The notes under the pieces: generated by a model
The model's input: the letters and a program-made list of their open reading frames with translations, nothing else
Told to the model about the DNA's origin: nothing
The model's database searches: none
Source of the DNA: Actinomycetota bacterium
GTDB taxonomy: Bacteria > Actinomycetota > Geothermincolia > Geothermincolales > RBG-13-55-18
Reading direction: 5' to 3'
Assembly (NCBI GenBank): GCA_014360645.1
Contig: JACIXD010000004.1
Location: 1 to 64,000 of the forward strand
DNA: 64,000 nucleotides
Program-made: the position numbers and the translations under genes
Part shown: piece after piece, positions 36,081-45,104 of the stretch
Layout of the letters: the number at the start of each line of letters is the position of its first letter
Position numbering within the stretch: the first letter of the stretch is position 1

Positions 36081-37754
36081 ATGGAACTGAAGGACTATAT
36101 AAACGTCATCATCGCGCGCAAGTGGGTGATCGTAGGGGTCACCGCGCTGGTGGTGTTCGCGGCCCTCCTCTTCTCCCTCCTGCAGAAACCCGTGTACGAG
36201 TCACGGGTGATGATCCTCGCGGACATCAACCGCGCCGGGGAATCGGCCTCCGACAGCCTCATCTCCTTCGCCTTCAACGACCCCAACCTCTTCATCCAGA
36301 CCCAGGCGGAGATCATCGGCACCATGACCATGGCCAGGTCGGTGCGCGACCGCCTGGAATACGACTACGAGGAGGCGGCTTACGACCGCGAGGAGGGTAA
36401 GGAGGTCTATATCCCCGAAAGGATACCCACCGCGGAGGAGCTCAGGGACAGCGTCAAGGTGGAGCGCGCCCAGAACACCAACGTCTTCGAGATCGCGGTG
36501 AGCAACCGCGACCCCCTTCTGGCGCGGGACGCCGCCCAAGCCTACGCGGAGGAATACATCCTCAACCGCCAGCTCTCCGCCATCAAGCAGATCAGCGACG
36601 CGCGCAAGGAGGTCTGGAACCGCATCACCGAGCTGGAGACTCAGATCGCGGACATCGCCCAGGAGGCCAAGCAATACACGCGGGAGAACATCCCCCCCGA
36701 GCTGGAAGCGGAGGCGAGCCAGGCGGTGAGCCTGTGGGCCACCCTGTACGAGAAATACATGAGCCTACGTATAGCAGAGGCCCTGCAGCAGCGCGGCTTG
36801 GAGATCATCGAGCCGGCGGAGGCGGGCAGGAAGGTTAGCCCCCGCACCACGCGCAACGGCATCCTCGCCCTCTTCCTGGGACTCATCCTGGGGGTGGGGC
36901 TGGCTTTCCTGGTGGACTACCTCGACGACACCCTTAAGACGCGCGAGGATTTCGAGCGCGGCTACGGGGCTTCCATCATCGGGGAGATCGCCAGTGCCAC
37001 CTTCGTGGGCGAGGAGGAGCGGGAAGTAGTCTATTTCACCCAGCCCGAGAGCACGGCGGCGGAGGGCTACCGCAACCTGCGCACCAACCTGCAGTTCCTC
37101 AACCTGGACGGGAGCACCCGCCTCATCATGGTCACCTCCGCCAGTCCCGAGGAGGGCAAGACCTCGGTATCCGCGAACCTGGGCGCGGCGCTCTCGGAGA
37201 TGGGGCGCAGGGTGCTGGTGGTGGAGGCCGACCTGCGCCGCCCGGTGCTGGACAGGTTCCTGGTGGAGAAGGAAGATAAGGGGCTCACCAGCGTGATCAT
37301 GGGGGCCGCAAGCCTTGACGAGACCGTGGTGACCACCGGCAACGAGAACTTCCACGTGCTCATGTCCGGACCCAAACCCCCCAACCCGGCGGAGCTGGTC
37401 TCCTCCCAGGCCATGCAGGAGCTGCTGCTCCGCTTGCGTGAGGAGTACGACTACGTCATCGTGGACGCACCCCCCGTGCTGGCGGTCAGCGACGCCATCG
37501 CCATGGCCCCCATGATGGACGGCGTGCTGGTGGTGGCCAGCCACGGCATCGCCAACCGCGACGGCGCCCGCCACACCATGGAGCTGCTGTCAAAGGTGGA
37601 GACCCGCGTGCTGGGGGTGGTGATCAACAACGTGGAGATGACCGGCCGCTACGGCTACGGGTACTACGCGCCCTATTACTACTACTCCTACGGCGGCGAG
37701 GGCGGGGAGAGAGCCAGGCGCTCGGCCTTCCGACGAAAGGCCTCCCGGCGCTGA
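36081..37754 (+). CDS. Wzz/BY-kinase fusion (polysaccharide co-polymerase plus tyrosine autokinase), copy 1
   Basis: A 557-residue membrane protein. A Wzz-type N-terminus has TM1 at about 15-35, a coiled extracytoplasmic region and TM2 near 265-285 (L-A-L-F-L-G-L-I-L-G-V-G-L-A-F-L). A CpsD/CapB-type cytoplasmic kinase follows: Walker A S-P-E-E-G-K-T-S (about 355), A' V-V-E-A-D-L-R-R-P (about 376) and Walker B V-I-V-D-A-P-P (about 462), plus P-N-P-A-E-L. The tail holds a Tyr cluster (Y-G-Y-G-Y-Y-A-P-Y-Y-Y-Y-S-Y), the usual autophosphorylation site. Such proteins set chain length and control export of capsule or exopolysaccharide. No phosphatase, flippase or polymerase is nearby. A second copy is at 43188. 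Confidence 0.93.
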   Translation: MELKDYINVIIARKWVIVGVTALVVFAALLFSLLQKPVYESRVMILADINRAGESASDSLISFAFNDPNLFIQTQAEIIGTMTMARSVRDRLEYDYEEAAYDREEGKEVYIPERIPTAEELRDSVKVERAQNTNVFEIAVSNRDPLLARDAAQAYAEEYILNRQLSAIKQISDARKEVWNRITELETQIADIAQEAKQYTRENIPPELEAEASQAVSLWATLYEKYMSLRIAEALQQRGLEIIEPAEAGRKVSPRTTRNGILALFLGLILGVGLAFLVDYLDDTLKTREDFERGYGASIIGEIASATFVGEEEREVVYFTQPESTAAEGYRNLRTNLQFLNLDGSTRLIMVTSASPEEGKTSVSANLGAALSEMGRRVLVVEADLRRPVLDRFLVEKEDKGLTSVIMGAASLDETVVTTGNENFHVLMSGPKPPNPAELVSSQAMQELLLRLREEYDYVIVDAPPVLAVSDAIAMAPMMDGVLVVASHGIANRDGARHTMELLSKVETRVLGVVINNVEMTGRYGYGYYAPYYYYSYGGEGGERARRSAFRRKASRR

Positions 37755-37970
37755 GGTCCGCCGCTCGCTCCCGTCAACCTGCCCGTTCTCGACAATCGGC
37801 GAACAGGCCTCGCGGATAGGTTGGCAGGCCTCGCGGAGCGGTTGAGGTGGATGTCGTCTTTCAACGGTGTTAAGATGTTCCTGCAGACAAGAAGGCCGGT
37901 ACAGGTGGTGGGCAAGGACCGCCTCTCGCCCACGACAGCGCGTGAGGAAACGGACGCAAAGGAGAGGGGG

Positions 37971-39620
37971 ATGGCGAAGAGGCTCCGGCGAGTTTTTGCA
38001 ATCCTCTTGCTGACCATATCGATACTGCTGTTTCCCGCTGCGACCGGCGTCCTGGGAGCCTCTGCCTACAAGGCGCCCACCGCCAACCCCACCTTCTCCT
38101 GGGGTGCCATAGTCTCGGGCAACTACACGAACGTCCAGACCTCGAACAACTCCTACATGCGGGTGCGGGAGGGGGCTTTCTTTTTCTTCTTCTGGAGCCT
38201 GGACTCGACCTGGGGAGGGTGGCAGGCCTTCAGCGAGGCGCCGCGCGAGCGGCTGCTGGACATCCGGGTGGAGCTGGAGGGCTACCAGTCCGAATCCTCC
38301 GACACCTGGGCGGTGCAGTTCTACGACTATGAGGCCTCGTCATGGGACTCCACATCCTATTCCCTGGAAAGCTTTCCCACCACGCCCAAGGCCACCCGGC
38401 AGATCGCAGTGGGCGATGCCGCGCGGGCGCGCCGGTTCGTGAGTACCGCAGGCGCCTTCCAACTAAGGCTCACCAGCGGCTGGGACTTCTCCAGGACCGA
38501 CCTCTATATCGACCTCTTTAGGGTGAGGTTCGTCTACGACGACGTGCCGCCGGTCTCCGCCGTCGTAAGCCCCACGTCCGGAGAGCTGACGTGTGAGAGT
38601 GCGTACCGTGTATCCGGCACGGCGTACGATCCCGCGCCCGACGCCAGCGGGGTAGCCGGGGTGGAGGTATCCGTGAACGGAGGGGCCTGGAGCCCCGCCG
38701 CGCCCGTCTCCCCCGGCGACTACTCAGGCTGGTATTACGACTGGAGCGTCCCCTCCGAGGGGACCTACGTCATCCGCAGCCGTGCCCGCGACGGGGCGGG
38801 CAACGTGGAGGCCCCAGGGCCGGAGGTCACCCTCACCGCCGACTGGACGCCTCCCGCGGTGAGCGGCACATCTCCCGCGGACGGAGCCTCGCCCGTGGCC
38901 GTCACCACGGCGGTGAAAGCTGAGCTCTACGACGCCAACGGCATCGACGCGTCCACCGTCAACGGGGACACCTTCCTCCTCTTCGGCGAAGGCGGGGGTG
39001 CGGTGGAGGGGAACGTGTCCTATGACCCTGAAAACATGACCGCGACCTTCACGCCGCAGGAAGAACTTTTCTACGGCGTCACCTACACCGCCGTGCTCAC
39101 CACCGGCATCACCGACCGGGCGGGCAATCCCATGGCCTCCGAGCACACCTGGGATTTCACCACCGCGCCGCAGCCGCCGGAGTATGTCTATGCGGACGAC
39201 TCCGGGTGGGAAGCGGAGCCGGCTGTAGCGTGGCATCTCGAGCCCTACAGCCAGCTCGATCCCCCCCTCACGGGCCAGGATCTCCTGGTCGCCAACGACG
39301 CGGGAGCCACCGCCTCCTACGCCATCCCCGCCGGCTACACCAGGGTGACGCTGGCCTCCGCCAAGCACTGGCAGTGCGGGATGGCCGAGGTCCTGCTGGA
39401 CGGCGTGAAGGTGGCGGAGGTGGACCTCTTTTATGACAGCGACGACATCGATTGGGGCGTGGTGATCTACGAGAACCACGCCCTGGACCCCTCCACCCCG
39501 CATACCGTCACCCTGCGGGCGAAAGGAGAGGGAGGCCCGGGCGTGGTCTGGTTCGGCGGTGTGCAATACGATCTCTCCTGGATGCACTTCGTGAACGTGC
39601 AGTGGCTCAAGTTCTGGTAG
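37971..39620 (+). CDS. Exported protein with Ig-like domains and a C-terminal 'HWxCG' beta domain
   Basis: 549 residues from the ATG at 37971 (GGAGAGGGGG upstream); the frame is open from 37821 but the signal peptide (K-R-L-R-R-V-F-A-I-L-L-L) fits the later start. A beta-rich N-terminal region is followed by an Ig-like domain near residues 190-290 and a Big_5/SbsA-like domain (about 290-400; S-P-A-D-G-A-S-P-V...F-T-P-Q-E-E-L-F-Y-G-V-T-Y-T-A). The last ~130 residues have A-K-H-W-Q-C-G-M-A-E-V-L-L-D-G-V-K-V-A-E-V-D-L-F-Y. The same kind of domain ends the proteins at 45105 and 48539, which suggests a shared carbohydrate-binding-like jelly roll; that is inference. No enzyme motif is seen. Confidence 0.75.
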   Translation: MAKRLRRVFAILLLTISILLFPAATGVLGASAYKAPTANPTFSWGAIVSGNYTNVQTSNNSYMRVREGAFFFFFWSLDSTWGGWQAFSEAPRERLLDIRVELEGYQSESSDTWAVQFYDYEASSWDSTSYSLESFPTTPKATRQIAVGDAARARRFVSTAGAFQLRLTSGWDFSRTDLYIDLFRVRFVYDDVPPVSAVVSPTSGELTCESAYRVSGTAYDPAPDASGVAGVEVSVNGGAWSPAAPVSPGDYSGWYYDWSVPSEGTYVIRSRARDGAGNVEAPGPEVTLTADWTPPAVSGTSPADGASPVAVTTAVKAELYDANGIDASTVNGDTFLLFGEGGGAVEGNVSYDPENMTATFTPQEELFYGVTYTAVLTTGITDRAGNPMASEHTWDFTTAPQPPEYVYADDSGWEAEPAVAWHLEPYSQLDPPLTGQDLLVANDAGATASYAIPAGYTRVTLASAKHWQCGMAEVLLDGVKVAEVDLFYDSDDIDWGVVIYENHALDPSTPHTVTLRAKGEGGPGVVWFGGVQYDLSWMHFVNVQWLKFW

Positions 39621-39699
39621 CGCCGTCAGCCCCGCGCCCGGAGGCGCGCGGCGGGAACGGGGACACATCCCCGGCCGGCGGCACGCGAAACGCGACCCT

Positions 39700-39809
39700 C
39701 CTTCCGGGGACGACCGTCCTTCCGGGGCATCCTTCCGGTATAAACATTGTCCCTTTTCCGCTCGCCGAGTACCTTCCGGGGACGACCGTCCTTCCAGGGC
39801 ATCCTTCGG
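39700..39809 (+). repeat. 39-base direct repeat, two copies
   Basis: Copies at 39700-39738 and 39772-39809 share CCTTCCGGGGACGACCGTCC and a following TTCC-GGGCATCCTTC, with small differences. They lie just before the start of the FG-GAP gene. Confidence 0.78.
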
Positions 39810-39823
39810 ATGACGGGAACACC

Positions 39824-42800
39824 GTGAAGGTCGGGTTGTGGGTGTTTCCTCGAGCGGGAAGGGGCGGAAGGCGGTCCGGCGGCCGCGGATCTTCCGCGCC
39901 GCGGCGAACGGCAGCTCTGGCCACGCTGGCTGCTTTACTGGCTTTCCTCCTCATCCCGCCTGAGGCCTCCTCGGCGCCCGCCGCGGGGGTGTCTGGTCGC
40001 CCGCCCTCCCGTGCCCCCCACGCGGCGTCCCCATCGATGCCTGCGCCAGCTTCTTCCCCCACCTTTGAGAAGGATACGGACGCGGGGGACGCGGACTCCT
40101 ACCTCTATGGAGGCAACTCCGAGGAGATCCTGGTCTTCGCGGACACCGCCACCGGGGACGTCAACGGCGACGGCATCGACGACCTGGTAATGGGCCATGA
40201 CCAGGGGGGCACCTCTCCGCCCTACTTCTATACCGGCAAGGTCTACGTCTACTACGGGCGCCGCGCACCCGCATCGTATGTCGACCTCGGGGCGGCGGCG
40301 GACGTCACCATCAGCGGCTACACTTTTTCCTTCAGCACTGGATGCAGCGTAGCTTGCGGCGACATCAACGGCGACGGCATCGACGACATCGTCATCGGGG
40401 CGTACCTGGATACCCCGGGGGGCCTGGGAACGGGGCCCTCCTACGCGGGCTCGGTCTCGGTGGTCTTCGGTAGCAGGTCGCTGCCGGCGAGCTGGGACTT
40501 CGATTCCAGGCCCCCCGACCTCTACATCTCCGGTGCCAAAGGAGGCGAGATGTGCGGCATGTCCGTGGCTGCCGGGGACATCGACGGCGACGGTTACGAC
40601 GACATCCTCTTCGGCGCTCACCTGGGAAACGGTGGGGTGCATGCCCGGAAAGACTCCGACTGGGAAGCACAGGCAAACGCCAATGCGGACACCCTCTACG
40701 ACGTCTCCATGATCGACGGGGAGCGCGGATGGGCGGTGGGTCGTTACATCAGCGCCTATGACACCATCTACCGCTACGGCGGCGGAACATGGAGCGCGGA
40801 TACCACCCTTCACCGCTTCAGGAGCAGTTTCTACGGCGTGGCGGCCCTGGACTCCGCCCACACCTGGGCGGTGGGCGCGGGAGGGCTCATCATCTTCAAC
40901 GGCGATTACAACGATCCCGGGTCGTGGGATGTGCAGGGTAGCGGCGTGACCTCATCAACCCTGCGTGACGTGGCGGCGGCAGACGCCTCCAGCGTGTGGG
41001 CGGTGGGAGACGGCGGGACCATCCTGCACTATGACGGCTCGGTTTGGTCGGCCCAGGAGAGCGGCACCACCGTGACGCTGCGGGGGGTGGCGGCGGCAGA
41101 CGCCTCCAGCGTGTGGGCGGTGGGAGACGGCGGGACCATCCTGCACTATGACGGCTCGGTTTGGTCGGCCCAGGAGAGCGGCACCACCGTGACGCTGCGG
41201 GGGGTGGCGGCGGCAGACGCCTCCAGCGTGTGGGCGGTGGGAGACGGCGGGACCATCCTGGAGACCGGCGACGGCGGGGCTGGGGGCTGGATCCGGCAGG
41301 CGGTGCTCTTCAGCCAGCGCAAGAACGCCGTGGACGCCGCGGGTCCCACCCGTGCCTGGGCGGTGGGGGATGCCGGCACCGGGCGCGCCTATATCGTCTG
41401 GGGACGTTCCGGCGGGTGGCCGGCCTGGAGCCACGCGAACCCTATCCTCCCCAACAAGGTGATCAACGGCGTGGACAGCCTGGACGCATGCGGGTTCCCG
41501 GTCAGCCTGGGGGATCTCAACGGCGACCCCAGGGCGGACATGCTCATCGGGGCCGCCGAGGCCAACGGCCCGGGAAACGCTCGCAGCGGCGCCGGCGAGG
41601 CCTACGTGGTTTACGGGAGGAACAAGGGGTCCTTCCCCTATTTCATCGACCTGGCCGCCCAGGCCGACTGCACCATCTACGGCGCCTCGGTCATGGACCG
41701 TATGCCCACGTCCATGGGCAAGCCCCTGGCGCGGGTCAACGCGGATCGCTTTGACGACATCGTCCTCTCCTCCATCTGGGCCGACGGCCCCGGGGACGCG
41801 CGCCCGGGATGCGGCGAGGTGACGGTCATCTACGGGGGCGCTCTGCCCGGGATCATCGACCTCGCGTCCCGTCCCCCCGATGTGTTGCTCTACGGTCCTT
41901 ACGCGGGGGCATCAGCGGGGCTGTCCATGGCGGTGCTGGACTTCGACGCCGATGGCCGCCCCGATATTGCAACGGGGAGCACCGGCGCGGGAAAGGGCAC
42001 GGAGAGGCCCAACTGCGGCGCGGTGTGGCTGGCGCGCGGGCCCTCCCCTTCCTGGCCGACCGTGGTGGACCTCGCCTCGCAGGCCGCCGTGACCTTTTAT
42101 GGGGCCGGGAGCGGCGACGCCTTCGGATTCTGCCTCTCCGCGGCCGACCTCGACGGGGACCCGAACGGTTTCGACGACCTGGTGATAAGCGCCGTCAACG
42201 GCGACGGCCCGGGGGATGCGCGCACCGACTGCGGCGAACACTACCTGTTCCGGGGTCACGACCTCTCCCCGCCCACCTGCTCCATCGCCAACGTGGCGGA
42301 AGGGTCCGTGGTTGCGGGCACGGTGGGCGTGGAGGTGGCGGCGGCGGACGAGCACGGCATCGACCGCGTGGAGTTCAGGGTGGACGGGACGCTGAAACAC
42401 ACCGACCGCTCCGCCCCCTACCGCTGGGATTGGGACACACGTCCTTACGCAGACGGCGCTCGCTTCACCCTGGAGGCGCGCGCGTACGACTCCCACGGGC
42501 TGAGCGCCTCCGACTCGCGCGCGGTGAGCACCAACAACACCGTCCCGTCTCTTTCCAGGGAATGGTACCTGGCGGAGGGCACCACCGCCTGGGGCTTCGA
42601 GACCTACGTGCTGGTGCAGAACCCCAACCCCGAGGCGGCGGCGGTCTCCTTCACCTTCATGAGGCCGGACGCCACCACGGAATTCATCTCCTTTCCCGTG
42701 CCCGCGTACGCGCGTTTCTCCCTGCGCGTAAACGACATGGTCCCGGAGAGCGACGTCTCGGTCTCCCTGCTCGCGGACCGGCCGGTGATCTGCGAGCGCG

Positions 42801-42859
42801 CCATGTACTGGGGGGAGCGCAACGGCGGTTACGCCACCATCGGCGTGCGCGGCCGGTGA
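39824..42859 (+). CDS. Exported FG-GAP/Ycf48 propeller protein with Ig-like and one surface repeat
   Basis: About 1011 residues. The GTG at 39824 is chosen because a signal peptide follows (A-A-L-A-T-L-A-A-L-L-A-F-L-L-I-P); another GTG lies at 39842, and the longer open frame to 39452 would translate the direct repeats. There are six FG-GAP calcium-binding loops of type D-x-N-G-D-G-x-D-D, which normally form an integrin-like propeller. A Ycf48-like block (about 285-520; W-A-V-G-D-G-G-T-I-L) is inserted between the third and fourth loops, with two near-identical 39-residue repeats. An Ig-like domain (about 825-905) and one shared W-Y-L-A-E-G domain (909-1011) end it. A propeller interrupted by another propeller is unusual. 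Confidence 0.8.
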   Translation: MKVGLWVFPRAGRGGRRSGGRGSSAPRRTAALATLAALLAFLLIPPEASSAPAAGVSGRPPSRAPHAASPSMPAPASSPTFEKDTDAGDADSYLYGGNSEEILVFADTATGDVNGDGIDDLVMGHDQGGTSPPYFYTGKVYVYYGRRAPASYVDLGAAADVTISGYTFSFSTGCSVACGDINGDGIDDIVIGAYLDTPGGLGTGPSYAGSVSVVFGSRSLPASWDFDSRPPDLYISGAKGGEMCGMSVAAGDIDGDGYDDILFGAHLGNGGVHARKDSDWEAQANANADTLYDVSMIDGERGWAVGRYISAYDTIYRYGGGTWSADTTLHRFRSSFYGVAALDSAHTWAVGAGGLIIFNGDYNDPGSWDVQGSGVTSSTLRDVAAADASSVWAVGDGGTILHYDGSVWSAQESGTTVTLRGVAAADASSVWAVGDGGTILHYDGSVWSAQESGTTVTLRGVAAADASSVWAVGDGGTILETGDGGAGGWIRQAVLFSQRKNAVDAAGPTRAWAVGDAGTGRAYIVWGRSGGWPAWSHANPILPNKVINGVDSLDACGFPVSLGDLNGDPRADMLIGAAEANGPGNARSGAGEAYVVYGRNKGSFPYFIDLAAQADCTIYGASVMDRMPTSMGKPLARVNADRFDDIVLSSIWADGPGDARPGCGEVTVIYGGALPGIIDLASRPPDVLLYGPYAGASAGLSMAVLDFDADGRPDIATGSTGAGKGTERPNCGAVWLARGPSPSWPTVVDLASQAAVTFYGAGSGDAFGFCLSAADLDGDPNGFDDLVISAVNGDGPGDARTDCGEHYLFRGHDLSPPTCSIANVAEGSVVAGTVGVEVAAADEHGIDRVEFRVDGTLKHTDRSAPYRWDWDTRPYADGARFTLEARAYDSHGLSASDSRAVSTNNTVPSLSREWYLAEGTTAWGFETYVLVQNPNPEAAAVSFTFMRPDATTEFISFPVPAYARFSLRVNDMVPESDVSVSLLADRPVICERAMYWGERNGGYATIGVRGR
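40981..41240 (+). repeat. 117-bp tandem repeat inside the FG-GAP gene
   Basis: AGACGCCTCCAGCGTGTGGG recurs at 40981, 41098 and 41215, exactly 117 bases (39 codons) apart. The first two units are nearly identical across their length. Confidence 0.9.
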
Positions 42860-43187
42860 GGCTCTTCTCCATCCGGAAGGCACCCTTGCCCCCGGGCGAG
42901 GGCCCGGCTCCAGGTTCGCTCGGGCTACCGCCCACAGCACCGCTCCCAGGGGTTTGTGTAAAAACCCCGCGGCGATTACCATTAAACAGGAAGAGGCGCA
43001 GGCCGACGACCTTCGCCGCGCCCCCGCGCCAGAGTGGAGGATGTGAGATTGTCGTTAAATGTGCATGTTGTACACCATCCGGCCCGTAGCTTCTCGGCTC
43101 AATGAAGAGATGATCGCGCGAGATTGTCATTAAAATGAAGGAAGCGAAGACCGATAACCTGAAAGTGGTAGAGGGAAAGGCGGCGGC
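42860..43187. other. Gene-free region before the second BY-kinase
   Basis: No gene seen. GAGATTGTCGTTAAA and GAGATTGTCATTAAA recur about 75 bases apart (near 43046 and 43120), a short direct repeat that could be a regulatory site. Confidence 0.45.
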
Positions 43188-44837
43188 TTGGAGCTGAGGG
43201 ACTACCTGAACGTTCTTCTCCACCGCAGGTGGATAATAGCCGGCACGGTGGCGGCGATCATCGCCCTCGCCCTTATCTTCACCTTCATCCAGCCCCCGGT
43301 GTACCAGTCAAAGGTGGAGATCCTGAGCGAGGTGAGTTCGGCCAGCGAGTCGGTGCTGGGCAGCTTCTTCACCTCGGCGCTGTTCGACCCCGACCGCTAC
43401 ATCCAGACCCAGACGGAGATAATCAAGACCGACAACATGGCCCAGGCGGTGGAATCCGCCCTGAAGGTAAAGTACGAGGAGAACCTCAAGCTGCGCGAGG
43501 CCGGGGAGGACGTGTACATTCCCGAGAACATCCCCACCGCCCGGGAGCTGGCGGCCATGGTGGGGGTGGAACAGGTGCAGCGCACCAATATCTTCGACAT
43601 CGTGATCACCTGCGGCGACCCCCTGCTCTCGCGCGACGTAGCCCAGGCCTATGCTGAGGAATATATCGCCAGCCGCCAACTGGCCGCCATCCGCCAGATC
43701 AGCGAGGCCAGGCGCGAGGTCTGGAACCGCATCCAGGAGGTGGAGGAGGAGATCCGCCAGGCCGCCGAGGAGGCCAAAAAGTACTCGGGCAACGTGCCGG
43801 CCGAGCTGCAGAACGAGGCGGCACGGGCGGTCAACCTCTGGGTGTCCCTGTACGAGAAATACATCACCCTGCGCATTGCGGAGTCCCTTGAGCAGCGGGG
43901 TCTGGAGATAGTGCAGCGAGCCAAGCCCGGCGTGAAGACCGGCCCCCGCCCCACACGCAACGGCATCCTGGCTCTCTTCCTAGGGCTCATCCTGGGCGTG
44001 GGCCTGGCCTTCCTGGTCGATTACCTGGACGACACCCTGCGCACCCGCGAGGACTTCGAGAGGTACTACGACACCTCCATCATCGGCGAGATCCCGCATC
44101 TTCCCCTGGAGGAGCTGCCGCGCAACGCCATCCCCTATTTCGAGAGCCCTCAGCACCCCGCCATGGAGGGCTACCGCACCCTGCGCACCAACCTGCAGTT
44201 CCTGGATCTGGAGGGGGATAGGAAGACCCTGCTCTTCACCTCCTCGGGGCCGGAGGAGGGCAAGTCAACGGTGTTGATCAACCTGGGGGCCGCCATCTCG
44301 GAGATGGGGAAAAGGGTGCTGCTGGTGGAGGCCGACCTGCGCAAGCCGGTGCTCGACAGGTATTTCAAGGTCCCGCCGGGCAGGGGCATCAGCGGCGTGC
44401 TCGCCGGCATGGCGACCCTGGAGGAAGCGGTGCAGCCCTCGGGTTACCCCAACCTCTACGTCCTCCTGGCGGGCGTTAAACCTCCCAACCCCGCCGAGCT
44501 GGTGGCCTCGGAGGCCATGCGGGAGATAATCGAACGGGTCAGCGGCTTCGCCGATTTCGTCCTCTTGGACGCCCCCCCGGTGCTGGCCGCCTCCGACGCC
44601 ATGGCCCTGGCCACCAGGGTAGGCGGGGTGGTGGTGGTGGCCGGGTACGGCAGGGCGGACCGCCAAGGAGCAAAGCGCGCCGTGGAGCTGCTGCGCAAGG
44701 TCAACGCGCGGGTGGTCGGGCTGGTTATCAACGACATCGCCCCCTCCACCCGCTACGGCTATTACCACTACTATTACTACACCCCGCCGCCGGAGGAAGA
44801 GCCGCGGCGGAGGTCCTTCCTCCCCTGGAAGCGCTGA
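43188..44837 (+). CDS. Wzz/BY-kinase fusion, copy 2
   Basis: A 549-residue paralog of the protein at 36081 with the same plan. TM1 is at about 15-38 and TM2 near 262-285. Walker A is S-G-P-E-E-G-K-S-T (about 353), A' L-V-E-A-D-L-R-K-P-V-L-D-R-Y, B F-V-L-L-D-A-P-P, plus P-N-P-A-E-L. The Tyr tail is different in spacing (Y-G-Y-Y-H-Y-Y-Y-Y-T-P-P-P-E-E-E). The start appears to be TTG at 43188 (M-E-L-R-D-Y-L), aligned with M-E-L-K-D-Y-I of copy 1; GAGGGAAAGG lies upstream. Two such kinases 7 kb apart, with secreted proteins between them, suggest control of more than one polymer or an internal duplication. Confidence 0.92.
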   Translation: MELRDYLNVLLHRRWIIAGTVAAIIALALIFTFIQPPVYQSKVEILSEVSSASESVLGSFFTSALFDPDRYIQTQTEIIKTDNMAQAVESALKVKYEENLKLREAGEDVYIPENIPTARELAAMVGVEQVQRTNIFDIVITCGDPLLSRDVAQAYAEEYIASRQLAAIRQISEARREVWNRIQEVEEEIRQAAEEAKKYSGNVPAELQNEAARAVNLWVSLYEKYITLRIAESLEQRGLEIVQRAKPGVKTGPRPTRNGILALFLGLILGVGLAFLVDYLDDTLRTREDFERYYDTSIIGEIPHLPLEELPRNAIPYFESPQHPAMEGYRTLRTNLQFLDLEGDRKTLLFTSSGPEEGKSTVLINLGAAISEMGKRVLLVEADLRKPVLDRYFKVPPGRGISGVLAGMATLEEAVQPSGYPNLYVLLAGVKPPNPAELVASEAMREIIERVSGFADFVLLDAPPVLAASDAMALATRVGGVVVVAGYGRADRQGAKRAVELLRKVNARVVGLVINDIAPSTRYGYYHYYYYTPPPEEEPRRRSFLPWKR

Positions 44838-44945
44838 CGGTCTTTCCCGTCCGGTAGCATACTCAATGCGATCGTGGGGATGCCGTAGCCCGTGCGACCG
44901 GCAAAGGCGTCGAGGTCCACGCGGGGGCCGGAGGATGTTGCCCGA

Positions 44946-44966
44946 AAGGAGCGCTTTCCGCTCCTT
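44946..44966. terminator. Possible bidirectional terminator
   Basis: Stem AAGGAGCG / CGCTCCTT with loop CTTTC, between the convergent genes ending at 44837 (+) and 45105 (-). The stem is short. Confidence 0.45.
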
Positions 44967-45104
44967 GGTGGCGCCGGGAAAACATGGGGGCTTTCGCGCT
45001 GGATGACCATGCCCGATGCATGCGGGGCTATTGCCCTAAGGGCGGAGCTGCCGCTTTAATTGCGGGAACCTCCGCAGACGGCTTTTCTCCGCGGGATGGG
45101 ATGG

